This document shows positions 10,601 to 18,497 of a DNA stretch of 36,341 bases, piece after piece; within the stretch, counting starts at the first letter, position 1, and each line of letters begins with the position of its first letter. A model generated the notes under the pieces. The model worked only from the letters and a program-made list of their open reading frames with translations. It was not told the origin of the DNA and searched no databases. The stretch is from Zopfochytrium polystomum (taxonomy: Eukaryota > Chytridiomycota > Chytridiomycetes > Chytridiales > Chytridiaceae), in contig JAIVFJ010000475.1 in the NCBI GenBank assembly GCA_025765615.1, forward strand, positions 1-36,341, given 5' to 3'. A program made the position numbers and the translations under genes.

Positions 10601-10647
10601 GCTCCGTGAAGCCCTATCCTCGCTTTCCCTCTCTTCGTCAGTCTCGC

Positions 10648-10679
10648 CCTCTCTCTCTCTCTCAGTCTCTCTCTCTCTC

Positions 10680-10710
<31 letters not shown>

Positions 10711-10711
10711 C
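10648..10711. repeat. CT microsatellite
   Basis: A CT dinucleotide tract with a few interruptions is followed at once by GAGAATTCAACGGTGT, which matches 1695-1710 upstream of copy 1. It marks the 5' part of duplicated unit 2. Confidence 0.9.
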
Positions 10712-10924
10712 GAGAATTCAACGGTGTTTGCTCAGCCCGCGCCGAGCGAGCGTGTCCGACACTCAGTCTGTCTGTCTGCCTGCCTGCCTGTCTGCGGGAA
10801 ATTGCCCAAGTGTTAAATAACAACCCAAGAGCGAAGGCAAGCCCCACCACGGTGGGCGCAGCAACGTGATATGGAAGTCACCAAAACGGAAAGCCAGGCA
10901 GAGAGAGAGCAAAAGAGTTGAGAA

Positions 10925-10932
<8 letters not shown>

Positions 10933-10964
<32 letters not shown>

Positions 10965-10987
10965 GGTGTGTGTGTGTGTGTGTGTGT
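10933..10987. repeat. GA then GT microsatellites before copy 4
   Basis: About 12 GA units (10933-10957), a short spacer and about 10 GT units (10966-10987) sit about 115-170 bp before the ATG of copy 4, at the place of the long GA tract before copy 1. Confidence 0.9.
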
Positions 10988-11103
10988 TGTGAGTGTGCAG
11001 CGAAAACGAAGCGCGAAGAGAACAGCTCGCTCCGAATAGAAGATTTTCTCTTGCCTGCTTTCCGATTCCTCTTCGGCGACAAGCAGATATCAATTACAAC
11101 AAG

Positions 11104-12351
11104 ATGAAGTTCAGACAGCAGGCCGTTTCCGCGGCGCTTGCGGCCGCCACCGTCTTGGCACACTCCGCCAGCTTGCTACCATGGGCGCAAGCGGCGCCCC
11201 TCGCGCCAGACGGTCAATCCCCTGCGTCTCCGCTGCTCGCGTCGGCCTTGTCCGTCGCACCGTCAGGCTCCTCGGCGCACGGCCTGGTCTCGGGTCTCTA
11301 CCGTCGCGTCCTCGAACCCGTCACCGCGACCGTCGGCGCCGTGGGCTTGGGCGTTGCCGGCGTGATGGGCGTCAAGAACTTGGCTGAGGTAAATCCTCGT
11401 TTCTCATGCTTTGCTGGGGTGTCTTACTCGGGTGCTGACCGGATGTCGGGGGGTGTCCCAAAGGCCCACCACCGAAACAGAAAGGCGGCCCAAAGGTTGG
11501 TGGAGGTAGGGTACAAGGACGAGTACGAGCGAGACAAGGACAAGGATACCAAGCGCATCAACCACTATGAGGCGCACCCGTCCAAGAAGTGCTACTCCGT
11601 CTGCGGTGGCGAGAAGACACACAGCCCGGTGAGTGCTGCGTTTTCGATGAGTCGTCGCGAGGTGGTGCATCCAACCGAGATCTGGCCTGATCCAACCCCA
11701 AACCTCCTCCTTTTTGGACCCCTCCCCGTCGCATTCTTTCCCAAGGCCGACTGCAGCAAGAAAAAGTTCCGATCCGAGCTCTCGCTTTACCGCCGCGCCA
11801 TCGAGTACCTGTTCGAGGACGACGACGCCTGGGACGAGAGCGACCTCAACGAGGACGAGGCTGTCATGGACGTCGACTACGCCGTCGAGGACGCGCTGAA
11901 AAAGAGCCCCCTCTCATCGCAGAACCCGTTGCGTCCGTATCAGAAGAAGACTCTTGAACGCACCAACACGACCCCCAAGCCGTACAAAGGGGCACCGGCA
12001 AAGGCGGCCGGTGCATCGACGACGCCAGCCAAGGCTGCAGCGACGTCGGAAAAGGCGGCGTCCGCTCCGGCGAAAAAGTCGTGGAACCCGTTCACGAAGA
12101 AGACCGACGCCACCGCCGCGACGGACTCCTCGGGCGCGGCGGCCAAGAAATCGTCGTCGTGGAATCCGTTCGGGAAGAAGGAACCGAACCCAGACGAGAT
12201 CAAGCACGTCAAGGTCGGCGGCGGGCTCATCAACAAGTTCCGGACGGCGGAGAAGATGCGCACGAGCGCGGCGAAGAAGATTGACGCGCAGGTCAAAGCG
12301 GGCGGATGCGCTGTCGTGCACAACAAGATTAACGGGCAAGACGCTTGGTGA
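11104..12351 (+). CDS. secreted-family protein, copy 4 (intact, three exons)
   Basis: Exons 11104-11388, 11464-11628 and 11746-12351; introns of 75 and 117 nt; 351 aa, closely matching copy 1, with exon 3 differing at only a few residues. It has the same elements: signal peptide with AQA/AP cleavage context, duplicated SLYRR motif (SLYRRAIE intact in exon 3, LYRRVLEP in exon 1), CYSVC, acidic stretch, two WNPF motifs and the VVHNKING tail (the C-terminal end reads GQDAW here against GQHGL in copy 1). Both introns are multiples of three without in-frame stops, so genomic DNA reads open from 10993 to 12351. Splicing is nevertheless expected, because copy 1 has a stop in intron 1 and a 115-nt intron 2. 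The 5' region is nearly identical to copy 1 just before the ATG. Function unknown; secretion inferred. Confidence 0.8.
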   Translation: MKFRQQAVSAALAAATVLAHSASLLPWAQAAPLAPDGQSPASPLLASALSVAPSGSSAHGLVSGLYRRVLEPVTATVGAVGLGVAGVMGVKNLAEVNPRFSCFAGVSYSGADRMSGGVPKAHHRNRKAAQRLVEVGYKDEYERDKDKDTKRINHYEAHPSKKCYSVCGGEKTHSPVSAAFSMSRREVVHPTEIWPDPTPNLLLFGPLPVAFFPKADCSKKKFRSELSLYRRAIEYLFEDDDAWDESDLNEDEAVMDVDYAVEDALKKSPLSSQNPLRPYQKKTLERTNTTPKPYKGAPAKAAGASTTPAKAAATSEKAASAPAKKSWNPFTKKTDATAATDSSGAAAKKSSSWNPFGKKEPNPDEIKHVKVGGGLINKFRTAEKMRTSAAKKIDAQVKAGGCAVVHNKINGQDAW

Positions 12352-12379
12352 GCGAGGGTAGATTGTTGCGGCTGGGGAG

Positions 12380-13350
12380 TTTTGGTGGAGGGGATTCCTG
12401 TCAACGGCTTCCCTATTTCTTTGGATATGGCGTTACGCTTCTGTCAAGCTCGTTTATGAAGACGTAATACCTGTAACGGCTTTGACGCCAGTCCAAACCG
12501 CTGTTTCCCTTTTCTTGTAGCGATCGAAGTCGTTCTTGTTTTTCCTCGAGTGACTTTACGGCTGATTCTGAGGTCGGGTGGACGTGTTTGAGAATGGAAC
12601 GAACGGAGGAAGCGCGGTAGAGTGCCTTTTCCGGGACGATCCCGCCAGGCATAAAAGTGAACTTGTCGACGGTCAACCCGTCGACGCCGACTCCACCGTC
12701 GATATTGCGAAAGCACGTCGAAGACGCTCCAACAGGGGACCGCTCTCTTCGCGAAAACCGATTCCGCCCGCGCTGGCCGACACCACTCCGTAAGAGATCC
12801 GCCGGGTTGACAGCAAAGCAGGCCGACTCCTCACCTCACACAGACCGTGCTGCCCGATCAGTTTGTTGTGCACAACGACGTCCTGCTTTGGCAGTGCTCG
12901 TACCCGTCTCCCTCTCCGCTCTCGCGCATCGTCTGTGCCCGCGGGAGCTTGCTGATGAGCCTTGACGCCGGCCACGGACCACGGCTACCGAGGAGCATCT
13001 GTGAGAGAGAAGTAAGTGTGTTTTTTTGTTTGATTGTTGGATGGAGGAGACGCTGAATGCAATATGCAATCAAACTCAGACACAGGACTGATTGTGTGCG
13101 GCTGGGTACGCGGCGCGCGTGATCACAGTGCTCCGTTTTCAGCTGCGCCGCGCTTGTGGCTTTTTGTTGAAACAGAAGCGGAAGAGAAGTTGTTTGCGAA
13201 CGGGTGAACGCGAGCGACGGAATCATTTACTTCGAGCACTGTGATGCCAAGAAAGACACTGTCCGTCTGCCTCTGTCTGCTAGTGGTTATCTTGGTTTGT
13301 GTGGTGCAGTGTGGGCGCAGCACCGTATTATCCGCAAATTCACAGGGTTA
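12380..13350. repeat. segmental duplication, 3' part of unit 2
   Basis: Counterpart of 3490-4745: the same 3' flank, exon relics and GGAGACGCTGAATGCAATAT block in the same order and orientation. Similarity fades near 13350. In unit 1 the corresponding point leads into copy 2; here no second gene follows, so the downstream copy was never included or has been lost. Confidence 0.75.
12655..12985. pseudogene. rearranged relics of secreted-family exon 3 (unit 2)
   Basis: Plus-strand bases about 12660-12760 resemble the acidic middle of exon 3 (GTCGACGCCGACTCCACC, GTCGAAGACGC, then GCTCTCTTCG as in copy 2). Minus-strand bases from about 12980 down to 12845 resemble the exon 3 end, and a short minus-strand frame still reads VVHNKLIGQHGL, against VVHNKINGQHGL in copy 1. 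The fragments face each other, as in unit 1. Confidence 0.65.
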
Positions 13351-14149
13351 CACTATCACTGAAATCGTCTTCTTATAGCAGTGGATCCGAATCTGATTCA
13401 CCAGCAGATGCGCTAGCAGTCTCTCAGGTCGCTTTCGGATGGCTGGTGGGATGCCTGGCGGCCAAAGCTGCTCCCTCCCTGTGATTTTGGCATGTCAAAA
13501 CGACAACTCGCAATTCCCCTCCCTCTACGCCGCCAGCAGTTACGTAACTAAGTTCCGCCTGTCCCACACAGCGTCAACTGTGTTCTGCCCATCTGAAGCT
13601 GTCCGTTGATACTTACATCATTTTTTTTATTAATTGGGACGGTGTCAAATTTTCGAGTAGTTCACTTGGTGTTATAAGTCCGAGTCTAATCAGCTTCCCA
13701 AGTGAAGAAGTCCGGCGGAATGAGGTGGATGGCAAACATCCTCCGTCATTTCTGATTGAAAAGGAAAGCAATTCAGGAGCGGCGCAACTCTGATTAAAAA
13801 ACAAAGATCGGGAACTTTAATATTGTACACGGAACCACGGAACGGACCCTCGGGCTTGTACCAAAAAAGAGTGGGTCAGTCCAGGGCATGGACAAATGGT
13901 ACCCTGTGCCGTTCCCGGCACGGACCGCCAGCACAGTACCGGTCCGTGGAGAGCCTTAGACGCCGATGATGGCGAGGACGGCAAGAACGATGACGGCGGT
14001 TGACACGGCCCGTCAGCTGGGCGCGCCGCCCGCTTGTACGGACGCCATGGTTTTTTTCTCTTTTGCTGTTCAGCCGTTGGTGATACCCACCTCCTTCCCC
14101 TCTCGCTTAGCGAAATCGCTCCCCGCCCTGCCGCCCAGTTTTATTGGCG
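13351..14149. other. intergenic, nothing firm
   Basis: No supported gene. Around 13845-13950 there are several short related words (GGACCCT, GGTACC, CGGACCG, GGTCCGTGG) on both strands that suggest a degraded palindromic repeat. A T run is at 13619-13627. A 147-codon open frame at 13966-14409 overlaps the tRNA-flanking repeat and is not convincing. Confidence 0.4.
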
Positions 14150-14405
14150 GTTCCCCCGCCCGACCGGCGTCCGCACATTGCCCGAATCGGCCTAACTACG
14201 TGTGTGGGGAGATCTTGCGCGACAGCCAAGAAAAGAGTCCCGGTGCAGAGAAAGCCTGCAAAGGCAACCCCAGAAAGGAGTTGACGAGCGAAGTAGAGAA
14301 AAAAATCGTGTCCTTATTTATCAGGGAAAATAGATCGAGCGAGCCTGTACACAACACGAAGGAAGAACGTCGAAAAAAGGAGAGAAATAGTTACTCCACG
14401 AGCAA
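14150..14405. repeat. diverged direct repeat upstream of tRNA-Ser (copy a)
   Basis: About 250 bp matching 15100-15395 in the same orientation. The shared perfect word GAGATCTTGCGCGAC lies at 14209-14223 and 15189-15203 (spacing 980). The order of later shared words also matches: TCCTTAT.TATCAGG, GTACACAACAC and an A-rich end. It may be a short retroelement or terminal-repeat relic; I cannot tell which. Confidence 0.6.
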
Positions 14406-14520
14406 ATAAGTCTTCAGAGCTTGTTGGGCACCACCAGGATGATCAACTCAACTTTATGCACTCGAGTTTCAACGCCCTTTCTTCATATAAAACATTACTG
14501 CCCTGAGCATTAAGCTCCTA

Positions 14521-14602
14521 GACAACGTGGCCGAGTGGTTAAGGCGACAGACTTGAAATCTGTTGGGGTTTCCCCGCGTAGGTTCGATCCCTGCCGTTGT
14601 CG
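14521..14602 (+). tRNA. tRNA-Ser(UGA)
   Basis: 82 nt without intron. The acceptor stem GACAACG pairs perfectly with CGTTGTC (14595-14601) and is followed by discriminator G at 14602. The D arm contains GGCCGAGTGGTTAAGGC. The anticodon stem ACAGA/TCTGT encloses loop CTTGAAA, giving anticodon TGA at 14554-14556. A long variable arm (GGGGTTTCCCC) and T loop GGTTCGATCC complete a class II serine tRNA. CCA is not encoded, as is usual in eukaryotes. Confidence 0.96.
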
Positions 14603-15099
14603 CAAGGAAACGGCATCAGTGAGGCGTAAGTTCGCCTTCTGCAATGTGATGTCAATTTGATCAAGCCATAAAAATTGAACAGAAGTGACCACATTCATCT
14701 TGACTCCACTGCAACTTCACCTTCACCTACGAACACCGCGTGGACGACGTTGTATGTGGAAAGCCCTTCGCTGTTGCTCTGAACCCACGGATCCTAAGGC
14801 TCGGTGTGGCAGGCTATCTGAAATTACCTTTCGCATCGCTACTTTGGGCCGTGGATTATGCGTGGAGCGGCACTCCAACGACCAAGCGTCGTATTCCAGT
14901 TTTTTTTGCCCCTTTCCCTGTCCTTTGTTTGTTTTCGATTGTTTCTTTCCCACCTTTGTCAGTGTCGCTCGGAGTGAATAGATTTGTTGTTCGCATACTT
15001 TATTCGGCCATGCTACTGATAGAGCTTATAATAGCAGCTGACAGAAGGGATGGGAACACTTCGGCTAAACGAGTCCCCAACTCTATGTCCGTTTGCGTC
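14603..15099. other. intergenic between tRNA and second repeat copy
   Basis: No supported gene. Open frames on both strands are short and lack domain character. Its only clear context is that it lies inside the pair of direct repeats together with the tRNA. Confidence 0.4.
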
Positions 15100-15395
15100 G
15101 CTGCGCGTGCCCCCGCTCCAACCCCGTCCCGCACATGTTTTTTCCGCCTACCAGGAGCCAGCCCAGAGAATGAAAAGGAGTGAGAAATGAGATCTTGCGC
15201 GACCCAGCCAACAAAAAAGTCCTGGGGCAGGGGAAGCTTGCCAAGGCATTCAAAATAGAGTAAAAACAAAGCATCGCATCCTTATCTATCAGGCATAGCC
15301 GAACGAGCAAGTCGGGGTACACAACACACACGAAAGTAACGCGCTAGAAAAAAAAAAAAAAGGTGGAGAAACGTACACGGCGAGCAAAATAAAGC
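15100..15395. repeat. diverged direct repeat downstream of tRNA-Ser (copy b)
   Basis: Second copy of the element at 14150-14405, ending in A runs (about 15347-15361 and 15400-15410). Copies a and b bracket about 700 bp containing the tRNA. Confidence 0.6.
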
Positions 15396-15531
15396 ACAGA
15401 AAAAAAAAACGCCTCCATTGGGGCATCAGCAGTGGGCCCCATGAAACCGCACCTCGTGCCAGGCTCACTCCTCCCAAGGAATGCCTGTCTCCACACCAAC
15501 TTTCCGCCCCCATCCCCACCTTGGCCCCCCT

Positions 15532-17460
15532 TCACTTCTTCACCACCTTCTTCGCCGCCAGCCTCAGCCTCCCTACCAACGAGTTCTTCGCCGCCTCCTC
15601 AATCTCCATATCAATCTGGTCCCAAATCGACAGTTCCCCGCCGCTGGTTCCGCCGGCTCCCGAGCTCCCGCCTCCGACCGCAACCGAGTGCCGCTTCCGC
15701 ATCATGGCCTCGTCCAGCGGGACCGTGCGCACGCTGGACGTCGTCGACAGAAGGACGGGGTTGGTGATGGGCGGGACGGGCGGCGGAGGGTCCGAGAGCA
15801 CGCTGTAGGGGACCGCGTCAGCGGAGGTGCGGCGGGCGAGGGTTGTCGGCGCCGACGAGGAGGACGCGGGAGGTTGTGATGGGGGTAGAGGGCTGGTCGG
15901 ACCCGCGGAGGCGGCGACGTTGGGCCATTTGGGACCGCGGATCCAGCCGGCGGCGGCGGCGGCTGCGGCGTTGAGGGTCGACGCGGTGGAAACGGGGGAG
16001 GAGGCGGAGGCGGCGGAGGGCGGGGAGGCGAAGGCTGGGTTGCTGGTGTTGTTGTTGCGGAGGCCGTCGTTGGACATGGACCGCATCCGCGAGAAGCCTG
16101 CTGTGACGTATGACTGTTTTGGCGGGCGGAGGGACTGCGGCGAGCTCGGGTACTGTTGCTGGTGGTTGAGGCTCGGGTGGGGCGATTGGCTGTTGTACCG
16201 CGCATGCGAGGCGGGAGGCGGCGTGTACGGCAGGTTAGTGGTGAGGATCGGGCCTGCGCGGATCGCCTGCACGCTCGAGTCGATCACGGAGGAGGCGGTG
16301 GACGTGTCGGAGAGCGCGGGGGAGACGGGCGATGCAGAAGGCAGCGACGGGGAGGAGGCTGCAGAGCCGAAGTGGAAGTTGGGGTCGATTGTGGCTCCGG
16401 CGCCCGGATCCAGCTGCTGCTGTGGTGTGGACCAGGCCTCGTAAGAAGGTCCAGGGCGGCGCGATGGACTGTACGAAGCGTCAGCAAACGCGGAGGGGCT
16501 GCCAACGTCGAGCTTTAGCAGGTGGGCCTTGGACGACGAAGGTGGGCTTTTGATGCTTGGCGGTGGAGGCATCGGCAGCGGCTTCCTGCTGGTGGCGACG
16601 GCAAGGCCGGGAACAGACTTTGATCGCTGGTTTGTGCTGGAGGACGGAGGTGGCGGGACGTAGTCGTCCTTGATGAGAAGGTGGCCCGTGCGTTCTTTCA
16701 CAGAGTGGTTGCTGATGCGTTGGTGGTTGAGTGAGGATTGGTGATTGAGGGAGGATTGGCGGATGGGGGCAACTGGCTTGGCAATGGGAGTTGGTGCTGC
16801 CGCAGCAGCAGTCGATGGCATCGAGGAAGATGGAGTGAAAGACGGTAGTGACGATGACGAGGACGTTGAGTGAAGGCGAGAGGTCGACATGGATGCGGAC
16901 CGTGACAGCGGGGACGAGTACGACGGCGTGTATGAAGTGGAGGTGGGCGAGGCCGATCCCCGCACTGAGAACGACAGATCCAGCTTCGATCCGGCATCGC
17001 CTTCCGAAGAGAAGAGACTGCTCGAGAGGTGAACAGATCGCAGGTCTTCGTTGTGTGGCTTGCTTTTTTGGGTTGTCGTGGAGGCGGCGGAGGAGGAGGA
17101 GAATGGTCCTGACGAATAGGGGGAGTGCGCGGACTTTGATAAGGAGGCAGGGGTTGATGACGAGCCCAGCTTTGATTCGAGGATGGAAAGCAGATCTTCT
17201 TCCAGGAGACTTGTGGTGGAGGATAGCGGCGACGACACGGCCTTTGCAGTAGAAGACGACGACGACGACGGCGACGACAAAGATTGGTAGCGTGCTGGCA
17301 AAGAAGGAGAAGACGACGGTGCGGACGAAAATGCCTTTGACGAGCTGGATCGAGACGACGACGACGACGATGGCGGCTGCGTCGACGGAGTCCACGTGTA
17401 GACGGTCGTCGAGGACGCCGGCGGCGCCGATGCCGCTGTCGGGGACTGGGACGCCGACAT
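15532..17460 (-). CDS. 642-aa Ser/Pro-rich disordered protein, unknown
   Basis: Single open frame from ATG at 17460 to TGA at 15532-15534. Almost the whole protein is Ser/Pro/Ala low complexity, as in scaffold or regulatory proteins. Several basic-Ser motifs look like kinase or 14-3-3 sites: RSMSND, RKRHSVAV, RRTSAD. A small tandem repeat SSLNHQSSLNHQ occurs mid-protein. The last 35 or so residues are different: LSIWDQIDMEIEEAAKNS and then a basic amphipathic tail ending AAKKVVKK, probably the only folded or binding element. Read on the minus strand, the third codon positions and continuity favour this frame over its antisense frames. It diverges from the phosphatase at 18498. No family is recognised; the open reading alone is strong support for coding. 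Confidence 0.6.
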   Translation of the reverse strand: MSASQSPTAASAPPASSTTVYTWTPSTQPPSSSSSSRSSSSKAFSSAPSSSPSLPARYQSLSSPSSSSSSTAKAVSSPLSSTTSLLEEDLLSILESKLGSSSTPASLSKSAHSPYSSGPFSSSSAASTTTQKSKPHNEDLRSVHLSSSLFSSEGDAGSKLDLSFSVRGSASPTSTSYTPSYSSPLSRSASMSTSRLHSTSSSSSLPSFTPSSSMPSTAAAAAPTPIAKPVAPIRQSSLNHQSSLNHQRISNHSVKERTGHLLIKDDYVPPPPSSSTNQRSKSVPGLAVATSRKPLPMPPPPSIKSPPSSSKAHLLKLDVGSPSAFADASYSPSRRPGPSYEAWSTPQQQLDPGAGATIDPNFHFGSAASSPSLPSASPVSPALSDTSTASSVIDSSVQAIRAGPILTTNLPYTPPPASHARYNSQSPHPSLNHQQQYPSSPQSLRPPKQSYVTAGFSRMRSMSNDGLRNNNTSNPAFASPPSAASASSPVSTASTLNAAAAAAAGWIRGPKWPNVAASAGPTSPLPPSQPPASSSSAPTTLARRTSADAVPYSVLSDPPPPVPPITNPVLLSTTSSVRTVPLDEAMMRKRHSVAVGGGSSGAGGTSGGELSIWDQIDMEIEEAAKNSLVGRLRLAAKKVVKK

Positions 17461-17533
17461 TGGGAAATAACCAATGAAGAAAGACAAACAAAAATTGCCC
17501 CAAAAAGGAAATCGATGTTGGGCCCTCGGAAAA

Positions 17534-17539
17534 ATATAT
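17534..17539 (-). promoter_or_regulatory. TATA-like element of the 642-aa gene
   Basis: ATATAT lies about 75 bp upstream of the ATG at 17460 on the minus strand, a reasonable place for a TATA-like core promoter element. Position is the only support. Confidence 0.3.
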
Positions 17540-17900
17540 GCCCAATGTTATACATGTAGCTCCCAAGAAGACCTTGGTTCTACACTTGAGGACGTTCCAC
17601 CAGCAAGCCATTTACACCGCTTGCGCTTGCAATGGAATCAAAATAACCTTAATATGCTGAATAGGTTGAACAGCAGCGGGTGCCTTGATGGCACGGCCCA
17701 TCTGAGCCACAGTGGTATTTTTAAAGAGCTTTCACGGGCGAAGGGAGGCATCTGACATATGGTCGCGTTGATGCATGCTCCTTCACTCTTCCTGATTTTG
17801 ACCAAAGAAGTCTTTCACCACCCTTTCTTCGGTCTGTCTTCCAGGTTGGGTACTCAAAGTTTCGACGTCAGCGGCAAGGATCTTTCAATGTTCGACCAAT

Positions 17901-17902
<2 letters not shown>

Positions 17903-17980
<78 letters not shown>
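17903..17980. repeat. (AG)n microsatellite, about 39 units
   Basis: A pure AG tract in the divergent intergenic region between the 642-aa gene and the phosphatase. A CT-rich tract with CTGT interruptions follows at about 18321-18385, roughly 115 bp before the phosphatase ATG. The rest of 17461-18497 shows no gene. Confidence 0.95.
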
Positions 17981-17983
<3 letters not shown>

Positions 17984-18497
17984 TGAGAGAGACACGCCCG
18001 CGCATGAGAAGCAAATTTTTCCGAAGAATGAAAGCCCGCCACTGCTTGCTCAACGCTGCGGCCGCGCGTTTTCCTTCCTTCCATGGAAAGCTTTTGGCAA
18101 CGGCACACACACATTCTGCATTCTCTGTCTGCCTGCCCGGTCTGTTCCTCCTTCTTCTCCAAGTGTTTTTTGTTTGGCGCAACCAAGCCGCTCTTGGCCG
18201 CTCGTTTTCCTCTTCGATTGTCTTCAAAGAGTAGCGGTCAACCTTCGTCTGTCTGTCGCTGCCCCTATCCGCCCCAGCTTCACGCATTGGACGAATTGGC
18301 AGCAAACAGCAAAGAAAGTTCTGTCTCTCTCTCTGTCTCTCTGTCTCTCTCTCTCTGTCTGTCTGCCTGTCTGTCTCTCTCGCACACCATCCACCATCCT
18401 TTCTCTGTCTCTTCTTTCCCTCCATCCCGTCTGGCATTGCAATAATATTTCTCTGCCTCGCCGCACTCCTCCTCCACCCATTCCCGCCGCCGCTGCA

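Noticed and set aside
11389..11463. Family introns as signs of a homing or mobile intron
   Set aside because: Lengths, ends and positions are ordinary spliceosomal introns shared by duplication.
10993..12351. A single 452-codon open frame taken as one uninterrupted gene
   Set aside because: It runs through two introns recognised by GT..AG ends and by copies 1 and 2; the upstream part before ATG 11104 has no ATG start and lies in the 5' region.
16481..17611. 376-codon minus-strand frame overlapping the Ser/Pro-rich gene
   Set aside because: Shifted-frame shadow of the same GC-rich low-complexity DNA; lacks the continuity to 15532 and any domain.
17903..17980. CRISPR-like or satellite array
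   Set aside because: Simple dinucleotide microsatellite with no spacers; no cas-like genes, and the DNA is eukaryotic.
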